Origin: an uncultured Erysipelotrichaceae bacterium | Lineage (GTDB): Bacteria; Bacillota_I; Bacilli_A; RFN20; CAG-826 | DNA: 32,839 nucleotides | Assembly: GCA_900314585.1 (NCBI GenBank) | Contig: OMVV01000012.1 | Span: forward strand, 1-32,839 | Direction: 5' to 3' | In this document: positions 7,228 through 14,608 of the stretch, one piece after another | Layout of the letters: each line of letters starts with the position of its first letter | Position numbering within the stretch: position 1 is the stretch's first letter | The notes under the pieces: model-generated | What the model was told of the DNA's origin: nothing | Databases searched by the model: none | Seen by the model: only the letters and a program-made list of their open reading frames with translations | Program-made: the position numbers and the translations under genes

Positions 7228-8364
7228 ATGAAAAAAGAAGATGTCGCTAGTTTAGTTATCTATCTAATTATGATTGCTGCAGCAGTCATTGTTGGTTTAA
7301 CAGCAGTCAAAGGGGTATTCCAATCACATTATCATATTGATCTGGTTTCATACGCTTTTGCGCTTATCGTTATTTTCGTTGGACTACTCTTTAACATTAT
7401 TATGTTAGAAGCATTCCATGCATTGGGCGCAAAAATTGGTGGTTACCGCATCGTATCATTCAATGTTCTTGGTTTATGTTTTTATAAGAAAGAAGGTAAA
7501 TGGAAATTTGGTTTTAAAGATTTCGATGGTTTAACTGGCGAAACTAAAGTTGTTCCAAAGAATGAAAAATCAAAATTAACTCCATATATCTGGTTACCAG
7601 TTTTAATGTATTTTGTTGAACTTGTTGGTTGTATTGTTATTTACACATTATCAGAAGATAAAAACCTTAGTTTTGATTCCCCGCTTCACTGGTTAAGCGT
7701 CGCTGCAGTGTTATGGATTATTATTTCCTCAATGATTGCTCTATATAATTTAGTGCCAATCAAACTCGATTCAATGACCGATGGTTATCGTTTAACCTTA
7801 ATCGCTAAGAAAGAAAACATTGAAGCCTACAACGAACTATTAAGAATCGAAGAATGCCAAATGGAAGGCAAACCAATCGGCGAAGTCAAGATCTTCCCAC
7901 AAATCACCGAGTTCACCGCGAGTATCAACTTAATTTCAGTTTACGAAGAATTAAATAACGCTCACTATGATCGTGCCGAAGAATTAATCGACATGATTAT
8001 CGTTGATCCAAAGAAGGTTTCAACTCAAACATATAATCGTTTATTAGCCCAAAAACTTTATATCAAAATCATGACTCTTCCTTTGGAAGAAGTTAAAGAA
8101 TATTACGACAAGCAAATCAATGATTCTGTTCGTAAGTTCATCGCAAACGACCTATCAATGGAATCCTTAAGAGCCTATATTCTTATCGCTGGTCTTCTTG
8201 ATGATTCTAATGGTGAAATCGAATTCGCTAAATCTCGTAAAGAACGCGCATTAAAACGAAGCGTTCCATCTAGAGTAGCTATCGAACAAAAACTTTATGA
8301 AGAAGCATTAAACAAAGTTTACGAAGCTCATCCAGATTGGAAAGAAGAGAAAAATAAAAAATAA
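7228..8364 (+). CDS. Membrane protein resembling a degenerate M50 (site-2) protease, with helical C-terminal domain
   Basis: 378 residues with about four membrane segments (8-28, 40-68, 112-133, 153-175) and a soluble helical tail (190-378) that may be TPR-like. Two short motifs recall M50 intramembrane proteases. L60-E-A-F-H64 followed by ALGAKIGGYR stands where HExxH-(A)LGA-K-x-GxR is expected, with the first zinc His replaced by Leu. N174-LVPIKLD followed by TDG (184-186) recalls the NxxPxxxxDG motif. If the match is right, the protein has lost a zinc ligand and is probably a non-catalytic homologue. A strong Shine-Dalgarno (AGGAGG) lies at the end of the dehydrogenase gene, and the gene ends at a terminator. 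Function unknown. Confidence 0.6.
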   Translation: MKKEDVASLVIYLIMIAAAVIVGLTAVKGVFQSHYHIDLVSYAFALIVIFVGLLFNIIMLEAFHALGAKIGGYRIVSFNVLGLCFYKKEGKWKFGFKDFDGLTGETKVVPKNEKSKLTPYIWLPVLMYFVELVGCIVIYTLSEDKNLSFDSPLHWLSVAAVLWIIISSMIALYNLVPIKLDSMTDGYRLTLIAKKENIEAYNELLRIEECQMEGKPIGEVKIFPQITEFTASINLISVYEELNNAHYDRAEELIDMIIVDPKKVSTQTYNRLLAQKLYIKIMTLPLEEVKEYYDKQINDSVRKFIANDLSMESLRAYILIAGLLDDSNGEIEFAKSRKERALKRSVPSRVAIEQKLYEEALNKVYEAHPDWKEEKNKK

Positions 8365-8373
8365 GCAAAAGAA

Positions 8374-8406
8374 AACATCGCCAGATTAAACGGCGATGTT
8401 TTTTTC
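8374..8406. terminator. Rho-independent terminator, probably bidirectional
   Basis: Perfect 9-bp stem AACATCGCC (8374-8382) / GGCGATGTT (8392-8400) with a T run after it, and an A-rich run before it that would serve the leftward gene ending at 8408. Confidence 0.88.
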
Positions 8407-8407
8407 A

Positions 8408-8731
8408 TTAATCCTTTTCTTCGTATCTAGAATTATCTTCGGGTGGATAGTCTTCCGAAATTACATTTTTAGGCAAGACTTGTGGAGAACCTTTCTTTAC
8501 GAAATGTTCGCCTTCCTTAAGATGATTAGAGACCGAAGATTTTTCGTCTAGGAAATCCGCAACATCAAAATCTAGGATTCTACATAATTTCTTAACATCG
8601 CTTGGTTGAGCAACATATCCCGCACGAAGCTTTTTAATTAAGCCGAAGTGAGCGTGATATTTTTGTAAGAACTTATGCTCTGTTAATCCATAGGATTTAA
8701 CAAGATATTCAAATTTCTCTAAGACGGTCAT
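8408..8731 (-). CDS. Small helix-turn-helix protein, unknown role
   Basis: 107 residues. The N-terminal 60 or so look like a lambda-repressor/XRE-type fold: helices around LEKFEYLVKSYGL, a turn (EHKFLQKYHAHFGLIKKLRAG) and SDVKKLCRILDFDVADFL, the usual end of such domains. The C-terminal tail is acidic and probably disordered (PPEDNSRYEEKD). The gene starts 7 bp after the mscL stop on the same strand, so it is very likely co-transcribed with mscL and may be coupled to it. Target not known. It ends at the shared terminator at 8374-8406. Confidence 0.6.
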   Translation of the reverse strand: MTVLEKFEYLVKSYGLTEHKFLQKYHAHFGLIKKLRAGYVAQPSDVKKLCRILDFDVADFLDEKSSVSNHLKEGEHFVKKGSPQVLPKNVISEDYPPEDNSRYEEKD

Positions 8732-8738
8732 AGACTAT

Positions 8739-9395
8739 TTATTTCTTCTTTTCAGCAAGAAGATCACGAATTTGTGTTAATAATTCTTCAGTAGTTGGAG
8801 CAGGAACACCTGGTTCTGGTGGTACTGGTCTTTCTTCTGGGTGCTTCTTGTAATATTCTTCAAGGGCTTTTGCTTTGATAGCTTCATTCTTTCTTTGAAT
8901 GGAGTTAGCAACTTTGACAATGATGAATAAGACAATCGCAATGATAATAAAGCTGATGAATGCGGTTAATAATGCACCCCAGTCAATAACAGCGGCTCCG
9001 TTGAAAACGAATAAACCACCATGGGCAGTGTAGTTATCGCTAAGTTTGCCACTTCCGTAGATCAATGCTTGACCAGCATCATCGATACCAGCAGCTTGAC
9101 CAATTTGAAGCGCAACAGCGTCATAATCGCCTTTGGCGAATGTTTGACCAACACCATCAAGACCCTTTTGAGCATCATTTAAAGCTGGTAAAACTGTAAC
9201 CAAACCTTTTAAGCCGCCTGGGACGCCCCATGTAGCAACATTCATCAACATATTAACGAATGCGTTAACGATTGCTGAGAAGGCGCCGCCAATAACAACA
9301 CCAACAGCAAGCATGAAGGCATTTCCGCGATTGATGAATTCTTTAAATTCAGCAAAGAATCCTTTTACTTTTTTAGCTTTCTTTTCTTTTGCCAT
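8739..9395 (-). CDS. mscL: Large-conductance mechanosensitive channel MscL, long-loop form
   Basis: Tension-gated pore that releases solutes on osmotic downshock. N-terminal helix and TM1 (about 13-52: FKEFINRGNAFMLAVGVVIG, with the glycine-rich pore lining), TM2 at about 139-163, and the conserved C-terminal helix TTEELLTQIRDLLAEKK. The outer loop between TM1 and TM2 is about 85 residues, against roughly 25-30 in E. coli MscL, giving 218 instead of about 136 residues. A proline-rich linker (190-200) precedes the C-terminal helix. Good Shine-Dalgarno (GGAGGA, 9405-9410). Confidence 0.88.
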   Translation of the reverse strand: MAKEKKAKKVKGFFAEFKEFINRGNAFMLAVGVVIGGAFSAIVNAFVNMLMNVATWGVPGGLKGLVTVLPALNDAQKGLDGVGQTFAKGDYDAVALQIGQAAGIDDAGQALIYGSGKLSDNYTAHGGLFVFNGAAVIDWGALLTAFISFIIIAIVLFIIVKVANSIQRKNEAIKAKALEEYYKKHPEERPVPPEPGVPAPTTEELLTQIRDLLAEKKK

Positions 9396-9404
9396 TTATT
9401 TTTA

Positions 9405-9423
9405 TCCTCCGAGAGTGATTATA
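9405..9423 (-). promoter_or_regulatory. mscL promoter -10 and Shine-Dalgarno
   Basis: On the minus strand TATAAT (9423-9418), then after six bases the predicted start at 9411, immediately followed by GGAGGA (9410-9405) and the ATG at 9395. The 5' leader is only about 16 nt. No convincing -35. Confidence 0.6.
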
Positions 9424-9460
9424 ATTCAAAATCAAAATAAATTAAATAAATAATATATTT

Positions 9461-9469
9461 TGGTATAAT
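9461..9469 (+). promoter_or_regulatory. Extended -10 promoter of degV
   Basis: TGG-TATAAT at 9461-9469. The predicted start near 9476 leaves a short leader carrying GGAG (9480-9483), nine bases before the ATG at 9492. Confidence 0.7.
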
Positions 9470-9491
9470 GTCACATATTGGAGAAAAAAAT

Positions 9492-10343
9492 ATGAGTAAA
9501 ATCAAAATTGTTGGAGATTCCACTCTCGACTTATCTAAAGAATTATATGAAAAATATGATATGGATATCGTTCCATTAAACGTAAGCTTTGGTCAAGAAA
9601 CGTTTAAGGATGGTGTTTCTATTACCCGCGATCAACTCTATAAAGATGTTGAAAAATATAAATCATTACCAGCCACTTCTGCTCCAGGTCCACAAGTTTT
9701 CGAAGAAGTTTTCAGAAAATGGTTAGACCAAGGATATGAAGTCATTTATATTGGCATTGGTTCGACACTATCCACCGCTTTCCAAAGTGCGAATATTGCC
9801 AAGAACTCAATCGATAGTGACAAGATTTATCTTGTTGATAGTAAAAACCTTTCTTCAGGTTCTGGCTTACTCGCATTAAAGGCTGGCAAGCTTATTAAAG
9901 AAGGCAAAAGCGCGGCAGAAATCGTCAAAATCTTGGAAAAAGATGTTCCAAATGTTGTCGCTCAATTTAACGTTGAAACCCTCGATTATTTACATAAAGG
10001 TGGACGTTGCTCTGGCACCGCTAAAGTCTTAGGACACTTATTACATATCCGCCCACACATCTTAGTGAAAGACGGAAAACTTATCGTTTATAAAAAACCA
10101 CGTGGCAATATGAAAGTTGCCATTGAAGGACAAATCGAAGAGCTTAAAAACGCTCTTCCAAATGTCCAAATGGACAACATCATGATTACCGATTCTGGTG
10201 TCACTCCTGAAATTAGAGATTACTTTGTAAAACAAGTCTCAAAATATGTTGATCCAAAAATAATTAGACCCACTCCAGCAGGATGCGTCATCGCATCTCA
10301 CTGTGGACCTGGAACAATCGGATTACTGTTCATTAAAGACTAA
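9492..10343 (+). CDS. DegV-family fatty-acid-binding protein
   Basis: 283 residues, full length for DegV/FakB-type proteins, which bind a single fatty acid and in Gram-positives present it to the kinase FakA for phosphorylation. Visible signatures: IVGDSTLDLSKEL at the N-terminus, LPATSAPGPQVFEEVF, IGSTLSTAFQSA, and the C-terminal HCGPGTIGLLF. The ATG at 9492 was chosen because it has a Shine-Dalgarno. The in-frame ATG at 9468 lies on the -10 box, upstream of the predicted transcript start. Whether it works with a FakA cannot be seen here. Monocistronic between its own promoter and terminator. Confidence 0.92.
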   Translation: MSKIKIVGDSTLDLSKELYEKYDMDIVPLNVSFGQETFKDGVSITRDQLYKDVEKYKSLPATSAPGPQVFEEVFRKWLDQGYEVIYIGIGSTLSTAFQSANIAKNSIDSDKIYLVDSKNLSSGSGLLALKAGKLIKEGKSAAEIVKILEKDVPNVVAQFNVETLDYLHKGGRCSGTAKVLGHLLHIRPHILVKDGKLIVYKKPRGNMKVAIEGQIEELKNALPNVQMDNIMITDSGVTPEIRDYFVKQVSKYVDPKIIRPTPAGCVIASHCGPGTIGLLFIKD

Positions 10344-10347
10344 AGAA

Positions 10348-10370
10348 AAAAGGCTTTAAGCCTTTTCTTT
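10348..10370. terminator. Bidirectional terminator between degV and pmbA
   Basis: Stem AAAAGGC (10348-10354) / GCCTTTT (10360-10366) with loop TTTAA. T-rich after it on the plus strand, and a six-T run on the minus strand, so it can stop both convergent genes. Confidence 0.85.
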
Positions 10371-11702
10371 TTACTTACCTGTTATCGACATCTTTTTGAT
10401 GAGGATTGATGGGCAGGTTGTTGATGTTGATATAACCAGTTTGGAATTGTTTCCAACATCTTTAACGTTCATGAATACATTTAAGATGTTATCCGCAACA
10501 GTGATTAAAGATAACGGTTCTGCCAACTTACCATCATGGATCATAAATCCCGCTGATTGAAGTGAGAAGTTGCCACTTCTTTGATTCATGCCTGCGTGCA
10601 TACCTTGAAGGTCGTTGATATAGACACCTTCTTTGATGCCAGCAATCAATTCCTCTTCGCTCTTACGACCAGGTTTAACAAAGATTTGATTTAGTTTAGC
10701 GATTGTCTTTCCGCCAACATTTACTCCGTTACCGGTCGGTTCGACACCAGCCTTCTTCGCAGTTTCAAGAGTGTACAAATATGTTTTTAATACACCTTTT
10801 TTGATAATGTCACGTTTTTCAATCGCAACACCTTCATCATCAAAATAATCAAAGAAAATATTTTTCGCTAAGCCATTTTCTATGACATTAAGCTTCTTTG
10901 AAGCTACTTGAGTATCTAACTTACCAATAAAGTAAGATGATTTCTTTTCAACTTCTTCGTAATCGATTGGATTAAGGAAGAACTTAAGAAGAATAGATGC
11001 AGTTTCTGGATTGAGGATAACTGGATACTTTTTAGATTTACATTGGACCGAACCAAGTTTTTGAAGTGCGTCTTCTGCAACTTCTTTAACAAATTCATCT
11101 GGATTGAATTCGTTTGGATCCATAGACGCAAACACCTTAAAACCGGTGCGGATTTCTTCACTATCTTTTGCACTTATTTGAGCATAGTATGTGTATGTTC
11201 CGCTCTTAGCTTTTAGTTTTAATCCATAGGTATTCGCAAGCGTTGTTTCACCTACTTCTTTTTCAAAACCAATTGTGACAACTTCACTGATTCGTTTATC
11301 GTAGGCGAACAACTTCTTTTCAATATCTAAACATGTCTTAATTGCGTCGGAGATTTTCATGTCTTCAATTGTTTTGTTATAGACATTTTTCTTGTGATAT
11401 TTTTTGCTGCCTTTAAAGATAATTCCTTGTTCTTCTTTTTCAATTAATTTTGCAGTGTTTTTAATTGATTCAACGAGGAATTGCGCGGTATTTTTATCAA
11501 TTTGTTCAGTTGAAGCGGCACCGAATTTGCCGTTAATAATGCCACGCGCATCAATCGAAATATCTTCATGTTCGTTATAAGAATCTATCTCACCATGAAA
11601 AATAGAAAATGAGGTTGAAACGCCATGGGAATAAGATAAATCAGCAGCTTCAAAACCATTTGCTTTTGCGAGTTCAAAAAACTTCTTTTCATTTACTCTC
11701 AT
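10371..11702 (-). CDS. pmbA: TldE/PmbA-type subunit of the TldD-TldE metalloprotease
   Basis: 443 residues, PmbA/TldD modulator-of-gyrase family. It lacks the HExxxH motif and is the structural partner subunit. In E. coli the TldD-TldE heterodimer digests unfolded peptides, matures microcin B17 and degrades the antitoxin CcdA. Signatures: RGIINGKFGAASTEQ near the N-terminus, YTLETAKKAGVEPTGNG, and the C-terminal GMNQRSGNFSLQSAGFMI. The start overlaps the tldD stop as ATGA, so the two subunits are translationally coupled. It ends at the shared terminator with degV. Confidence 0.9.
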   Translation of the reverse strand: MRVNEKKFFELAKANGFEAADLSYSHGVSTSFSIFHGEIDSYNEHEDISIDARGIINGKFGAASTEQIDKNTAQFLVESIKNTAKLIEKEEQGIIFKGSKKYHKKNVYNKTIEDMKISDAIKTCLDIEKKLFAYDKRISEVVTIGFEKEVGETTLANTYGLKLKAKSGTYTYYAQISAKDSEEIRTGFKVFASMDPNEFNPDEFVKEVAEDALQKLGSVQCKSKKYPVILNPETASILLKFFLNPIDYEEVEKKSSYFIGKLDTQVASKKLNVIENGLAKNIFFDYFDDEGVAIEKRDIIKKGVLKTYLYTLETAKKAGVEPTGNGVNVGGKTIAKLNQIFVKPGRKSEEELIAGIKEGVYINDLQGMHAGMNQRSGNFSLQSAGFMIHDGKLAEPLSLITVADNILNVFMNVKDVGNNSKLVISTSTTCPSILIKKMSITGK

Positions 11703-13096
11703 TTAAGTTCTCCTCCATTTCCACCAACAGTGATTTCGCTAATTCTTAAAGTTGGTTGACCAACGTCGACTGGGATGTGTCCGCTAGCAGCACCACACAT
11801 ACCTTGAGCGCGTTTTAAATCATTACCAACCATATCGATTTTCATCAGGATGTCTTTGCCTTGGCCAATAAGGGAAGCACCACGAACCGGTTCACAAACT
11901 TTTCCATCACGGATGATATAAGCTTCACTACAAGCAAAGTTAAATTCACCAGTCGTAGGATTGACGCTTCCGCCACCAAGTGATTTTGCATATAAACCTA
12001 ACTTAGTGGCCTTGATGATATCTTCTGGATCACTTGTGCCGTTGTCGATATATGTGTTTGACATTCTCGAAGTTGGTTCAAACTTATATGATTGTCTACG
12101 ACAAGCACCATTACCAACTTCATTCATTCTTCTACCATTGAAATCATCAATTAAGTAAGAAGTTAAAATACCGTCTTTAATTAAGACGTTACGTTGAGTT
12201 TTGTTGCCTTCGTCATCAATATTATTGGAACCCCAACCATTGATAATTGTGCCATCATCAATTGCGCTCACCAAAGGTGAAGCGATTTGTTGGCCTTGTT
12301 TTCCAGAGAAAACCGAGATGTTTTTGGAAACAACTGACGCTTCAAGTGGGTGACCACAAGCTTCGTGGAACAAAACTCCACCGAAACCATTGCCGATAAC
12401 AACCGGCATCTTGCCACTTGGACATTCTTTTGCGCCTAACATAGTTATAGCTTGTTTAGCAGCAGTCTTTCCAAGTTCAACTGGATCGACACTGTTCTTG
12501 AAGAACTCATAACCCGCAGCGGCTCCTGGAGCAGCATAACCGGTTTCAATTTTTTCACCCTCACCAGCGATGCATTGGAAACCAATTCTCGCACGTTCGA
12601 TTTCATCTTTAAATGCGAAACCTTTGGAGTTATAGATCCAGACGTTTCGTTTTGAAATACCAATCGATGAGTATGTGCGAATGACACGCTTATCATATTC
12701 GGCCATTGCCTTAACACCTTTCTTAAGATAATCGACGATTTCTTTCTTATCGACACTTTCAAAAGGAATTTCGACAGGAGTTACGTTTTTAATTTTTTTA
12801 TTTTTTAAAGAGGTTACGAACACAGATTGTTTTTCAAAAAATGAGTTCGATAACGACTTAGCTAAATCGATTAAACCTTTTCGAGAAACATTATTCGTGT
12901 AGCCATAAACGGAACGGAATTTATAAAGGAGTCTGATCCCTGCTCCATATGTTTTATTGATCGATGCATTTTCGACTTTTCCGTTATCGATTGAAATGCC
13001 GCTTGAGAGCTTTTCTTCGATAAATATTTCAGCGAAATCTGCACCAGTTGCTAAACCGCAATTTAGAACTTCAATAGCTAATTTTTTTGAAATCAT
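11699..13096 (-). CDS. tldD: Metalloprotease subunit TldD
   Basis: 465 residues. The catalytic subunit carries the zinc motif HEACGH (His244, Glu245, His249) within GVLFHEACGHPLEAS, and the conserved C-terminal run MCGAASGHIPVDVGQP. The N-terminal part contains the usual GAGIRLLY motif. The start is preceded by AGGAGG at normal distance. The neighbour pmbA supplies the second subunit. No microcin, lasso or toxin-antitoxin gene is visible in the window, so the substrate is probably housekeeping peptides. Confidence 0.93.
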   Translation of the reverse strand: MISKKLAIEVLNCGLATGADFAEIFIEEKLSSGISIDNGKVENASINKTYGAGIRLLYKFRSVYGYTNNVSRKGLIDLAKSLSNSFFEKQSVFVTSLKNKKIKNVTPVEIPFESVDKKEIVDYLKKGVKAMAEYDKRVIRTYSSIGISKRNVWIYNSKGFAFKDEIERARIGFQCIAGEGEKIETGYAAPGAAAGYEFFKNSVDPVELGKTAAKQAITMLGAKECPSGKMPVVIGNGFGGVLFHEACGHPLEASVVSKNISVFSGKQGQQIASPLVSAIDDGTIINGWGSNNIDDEGNKTQRNVLIKDGILTSYLIDDFNGRRMNEVGNGACRRQSYKFEPTSRMSNTYIDNGTSDPEDIIKATKLGLYAKSLGGGSVNPTTGEFNFACSEAYIIRDGKVCEPVRGASLIGQGKDILMKIDMVGNDLKRAQGMCGAASGHIPVDVGQPTLRISEITVGGNGGELK

Positions 13097-13134
13097 AAAA
13101 TCCTCCTAATTTGATTAAATAATCGAGATTTGAC

Positions 13135-13161
13135 GAAAAATCCGCGATATTCACGGATTAT
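13135..13161 (-). terminator. Rho-independent terminator of pfkA
   Basis: On the minus strand AATCCG ... CGGATT (13159-13154 / 13144-13139) followed by a T run. The stem overlaps the pfkA stop codon. It separates pfkA from tldD. Confidence 0.7.
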
Positions 13162-14123
13162 CTATTTACTAATTTAATGGCATCGAGTAGCTCGTGATTT
13201 GCTTTTCTTTGCATCTGGAGAGCATCATCGATTTTGTAACGAACAATCTTGCCATTTTTTAGACCAAGGCAGATGCTTGATTCGCCATCAAGAATTGCCT
13301 TAACAGCTTCGATGCCAAAGCGAGTCGCTTCAATTCTATCTTTGCTTGTTGGTGAGCCACCTCTTTGTAAATGACCAAGAATTTCTGCTCTTGTTTCAAT
13401 ACCAGTTTGTTCGGTAACTTTCTTAACGAATTCAAAGATGTTTGGATATACCTTTTCCGAGACGATAACTAATGAGTGTTTCTTCTTACCACCCTTGAGT
13501 GATTTTAGTTTAGCGAAAACATTTTCATCACTAATTGGATCATCTGGAGTAATAATCATTTCAGCACCTTCAGCGATGCCAGAGTATAGAGCAAGATCGC
13601 CGCATTTGTTACCCATAACCTCAATGAATGTGCAACGTTGATGTGATGTTGTTGTGTCACGAAGCTTATCGACACATTCACAAATGGTGTTACAACATGT
13701 ATCAAAACCAATTGTGTATTCAGTTGAGGCAATATCATTATCGATTGTGCCAGGGACACCTACGGTGTTGATACCTTTATGCGCTAATTCTCTCGCACCA
13801 CGATAAGTTCCATCACCGCCGATGACAATTAACGAATCAATTCCGAAGTCATGGAGTTGTTTTATTGCCATTTCTTGAATTGCGTCTTCTTTGAAGGCCG
13901 GAAGTCTTGCGCTTCGTAAAATTGTTCCGCCTCGATTGATGATGTCGGAAACGAAGTTACGATCGACTTGTTCGATCTTACCTTCAACTAAACCTTTGTA
14001 GCCGTCATAGACTACAAACATGTCGCATCCAGATTTAATTCCTGAACGGACGACCGCTCTTACACAAGCGTTCATTCCTGGGGCGTCACCACCAGATGTT
14101 AGGACTGCAATTTTCTTACTCAT
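13158..14123 (-). CDS. pfkA: ATP-dependent 6-phosphofructokinase
   Basis: Phosphorylates fructose 6-phosphate to fructose 1,6-bisphosphate, the committed step of glycolysis. 321 residues, normal for bacterial PfkA. GGDAPGMNA at the start binds ATP. GGDGT and PGTIDND are the ATP-type versions (PPi enzymes have GGDD and PKTIDND). TIDND carries the catalytic Asp. HLQRGGSP carries the sugar-phosphate His and Arg. One oddity is EVMGN (Asn172) where EVMGR is usual. The start is fixed by homology (MSKKIAVLTSGGD), has no Shine-Dalgarno, and lies six bases after a -10 box, so the mRNA is probably leaderless. Confidence 0.95.
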   Translation of the reverse strand: MSKKIAVLTSGGDAPGMNACVRAVVRSGIKSGCDMFVVYDGYKGLVEGKIEQVDRNFVSDIINRGGTILRSARLPAFKEDAIQEMAIKQLHDFGIDSLIVIGGDGTYRGARELAHKGINTVGVPGTIDNDIASTEYTIGFDTCCNTICECVDKLRDTTTSHQRCTFIEVMGNKCGDLALYSGIAEGAEMIITPDDPISDENVFAKLKSLKGGKKKHSLVIVSEKVYPNIFEFVKKVTEQTGIETRAEILGHLQRGGSPTSKDRIEATRFGIEAVKAILDGESSICLGLKNGKIVRYKIDDALQMQRKANHELLDAIKLVNR

Positions 14124-14129
14124 GCAATT

Positions 14130-14138
14130 ATTATTGCA
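14130..14138 (-). promoter_or_regulatory. Extended -10 promoter of pfkA giving a leaderless mRNA
   Basis: On the minus strand TGC-AATAAT (14138-14130), six bases, then the ATG at 14123. The region is also a small inverted repeat (GCAAT-TATT-ATTGC, 14124-14137), which could be an operator or chance. Confidence 0.6.
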
Positions 14139-14216
14139 AATTAAAAAGCTGAATTAAATACTTAATTTGATTATTTTTAGAGAATTTTTCTAGATTGATA
14201 TTTTTTAATATCGCCC

Positions 14217-14245
14217 TTGATTTTCTTGGCTATGATTGATAAGAT
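14217..14245 (+). promoter_or_regulatory. rpmE promoter
   Basis: TTGATT (14217-14222), 17-bp spacer, TAAGAT (14240-14245) with an extended TGA before it. Predicted start near 14252. Confidence 0.7.
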
Positions 14246-14251
14246 TTCACT

Positions 14252-14301
14252 TACAAACTTTCTTTAGGACCCTAGAGGCCTAAGGCGGAAGGAGTTAAAA
14301 A
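14252..14301 (+). promoter_or_regulatory. rpmE leader hairpin, candidate L31 autoregulatory element
   Basis: A 50-nt leader. TTAGG-A-CC (14264-14271) pairs with GGCCTAA (14277-14283) around a CTAGA loop, with one bulged A. The hairpin ends three bases before a strong Shine-Dalgarno (GGAAGGAG, 14287-14294). Leaders for L31 autoregulation are known in several phyla, including Firmicutes. Assignment to that class is inference. Confidence 0.5.
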
Positions 14302-14505
14302 ATGAAAAAAGGAATTCACCCAGAAACCCACAAAGTCAAAGTCACTTGTGTCTCTTGTGGAGCGACATTTGAAACAACATCAACTAAGAAAGACATTCAC
14401 GTTGATACTTGCTCAAACTGCCATCCATTCTATACTGGTAAACAAAGATTCGTTCAATCTGATGGACGTGTCGACCGCTTCAATAAAAAATACGGTCTTA
14501 AATAA
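14302..14505 (+). CDS. rpmE: 50S ribosomal protein L31, zinc-binding type
   Basis: 67 residues, complete. The zinc ribbon uses CVSC (residues 16-19) and CSNC (37-40), so this is the zinc-containing C+ form and not the zinc-free paralogue. The end [17 protein letters not shown] is typical. L31 bridges the two ribosomal subunits. Monocistronic between its own promoter and a perfect terminator, with a strong Shine-Dalgarno and a structured leader. Confidence 0.97.
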   Translation: MKKGIHPETHKVKVTCVSCGATFETTSTKKDIHVDTCSNCHPFYTGKQRFVQSDGRVDRFNKKYGLK

Positions 14506-14514
14506 GTTAGAAAT

Positions 14515-14539
14515 ACCCATCGAAAGGTGGGTTTTTTCT
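14515..14539 (+). terminator. Rho-independent terminator of rpmE
   Basis: Stem ACCCATC (14515-14521) / GGTGGGT (14526-14532) with a GAAA tetraloop (14522-14525) and a T run. Confidence 0.93.
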
Positions 14540-14577
14540 TGAAATATACCTCACATCTTTATTTTATAAAGGATAAG

Positions 14578-14586
14578 TGGTATTAT
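14578..14586 (+). promoter_or_regulatory. Extended -10 promoter of the endonuclease gene
   Basis: TGG-TATTAT at 14578-14586. The predicted start near 14593 leaves a 16-nt leader with GAGG (14597-14600). Confidence 0.6.
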
Positions 14587-14608
14587 TACTCTACTCGAGG
14601 TTCGATGT

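Noticed and set aside
9468-9491. Upstream ATG for degV
   Set aside because: It lies on the -10 box and upstream of the predicted transcript start; the ATG at 9492 has a Shine-Dalgarno and the family N-terminus.
14197-14212. GATATT-TTTT-AATATC palindrome between pfkA and rpmE
   Set aside because: All A-T pairs in an AT-rich gap, outside both predicted transcripts; likely chance.
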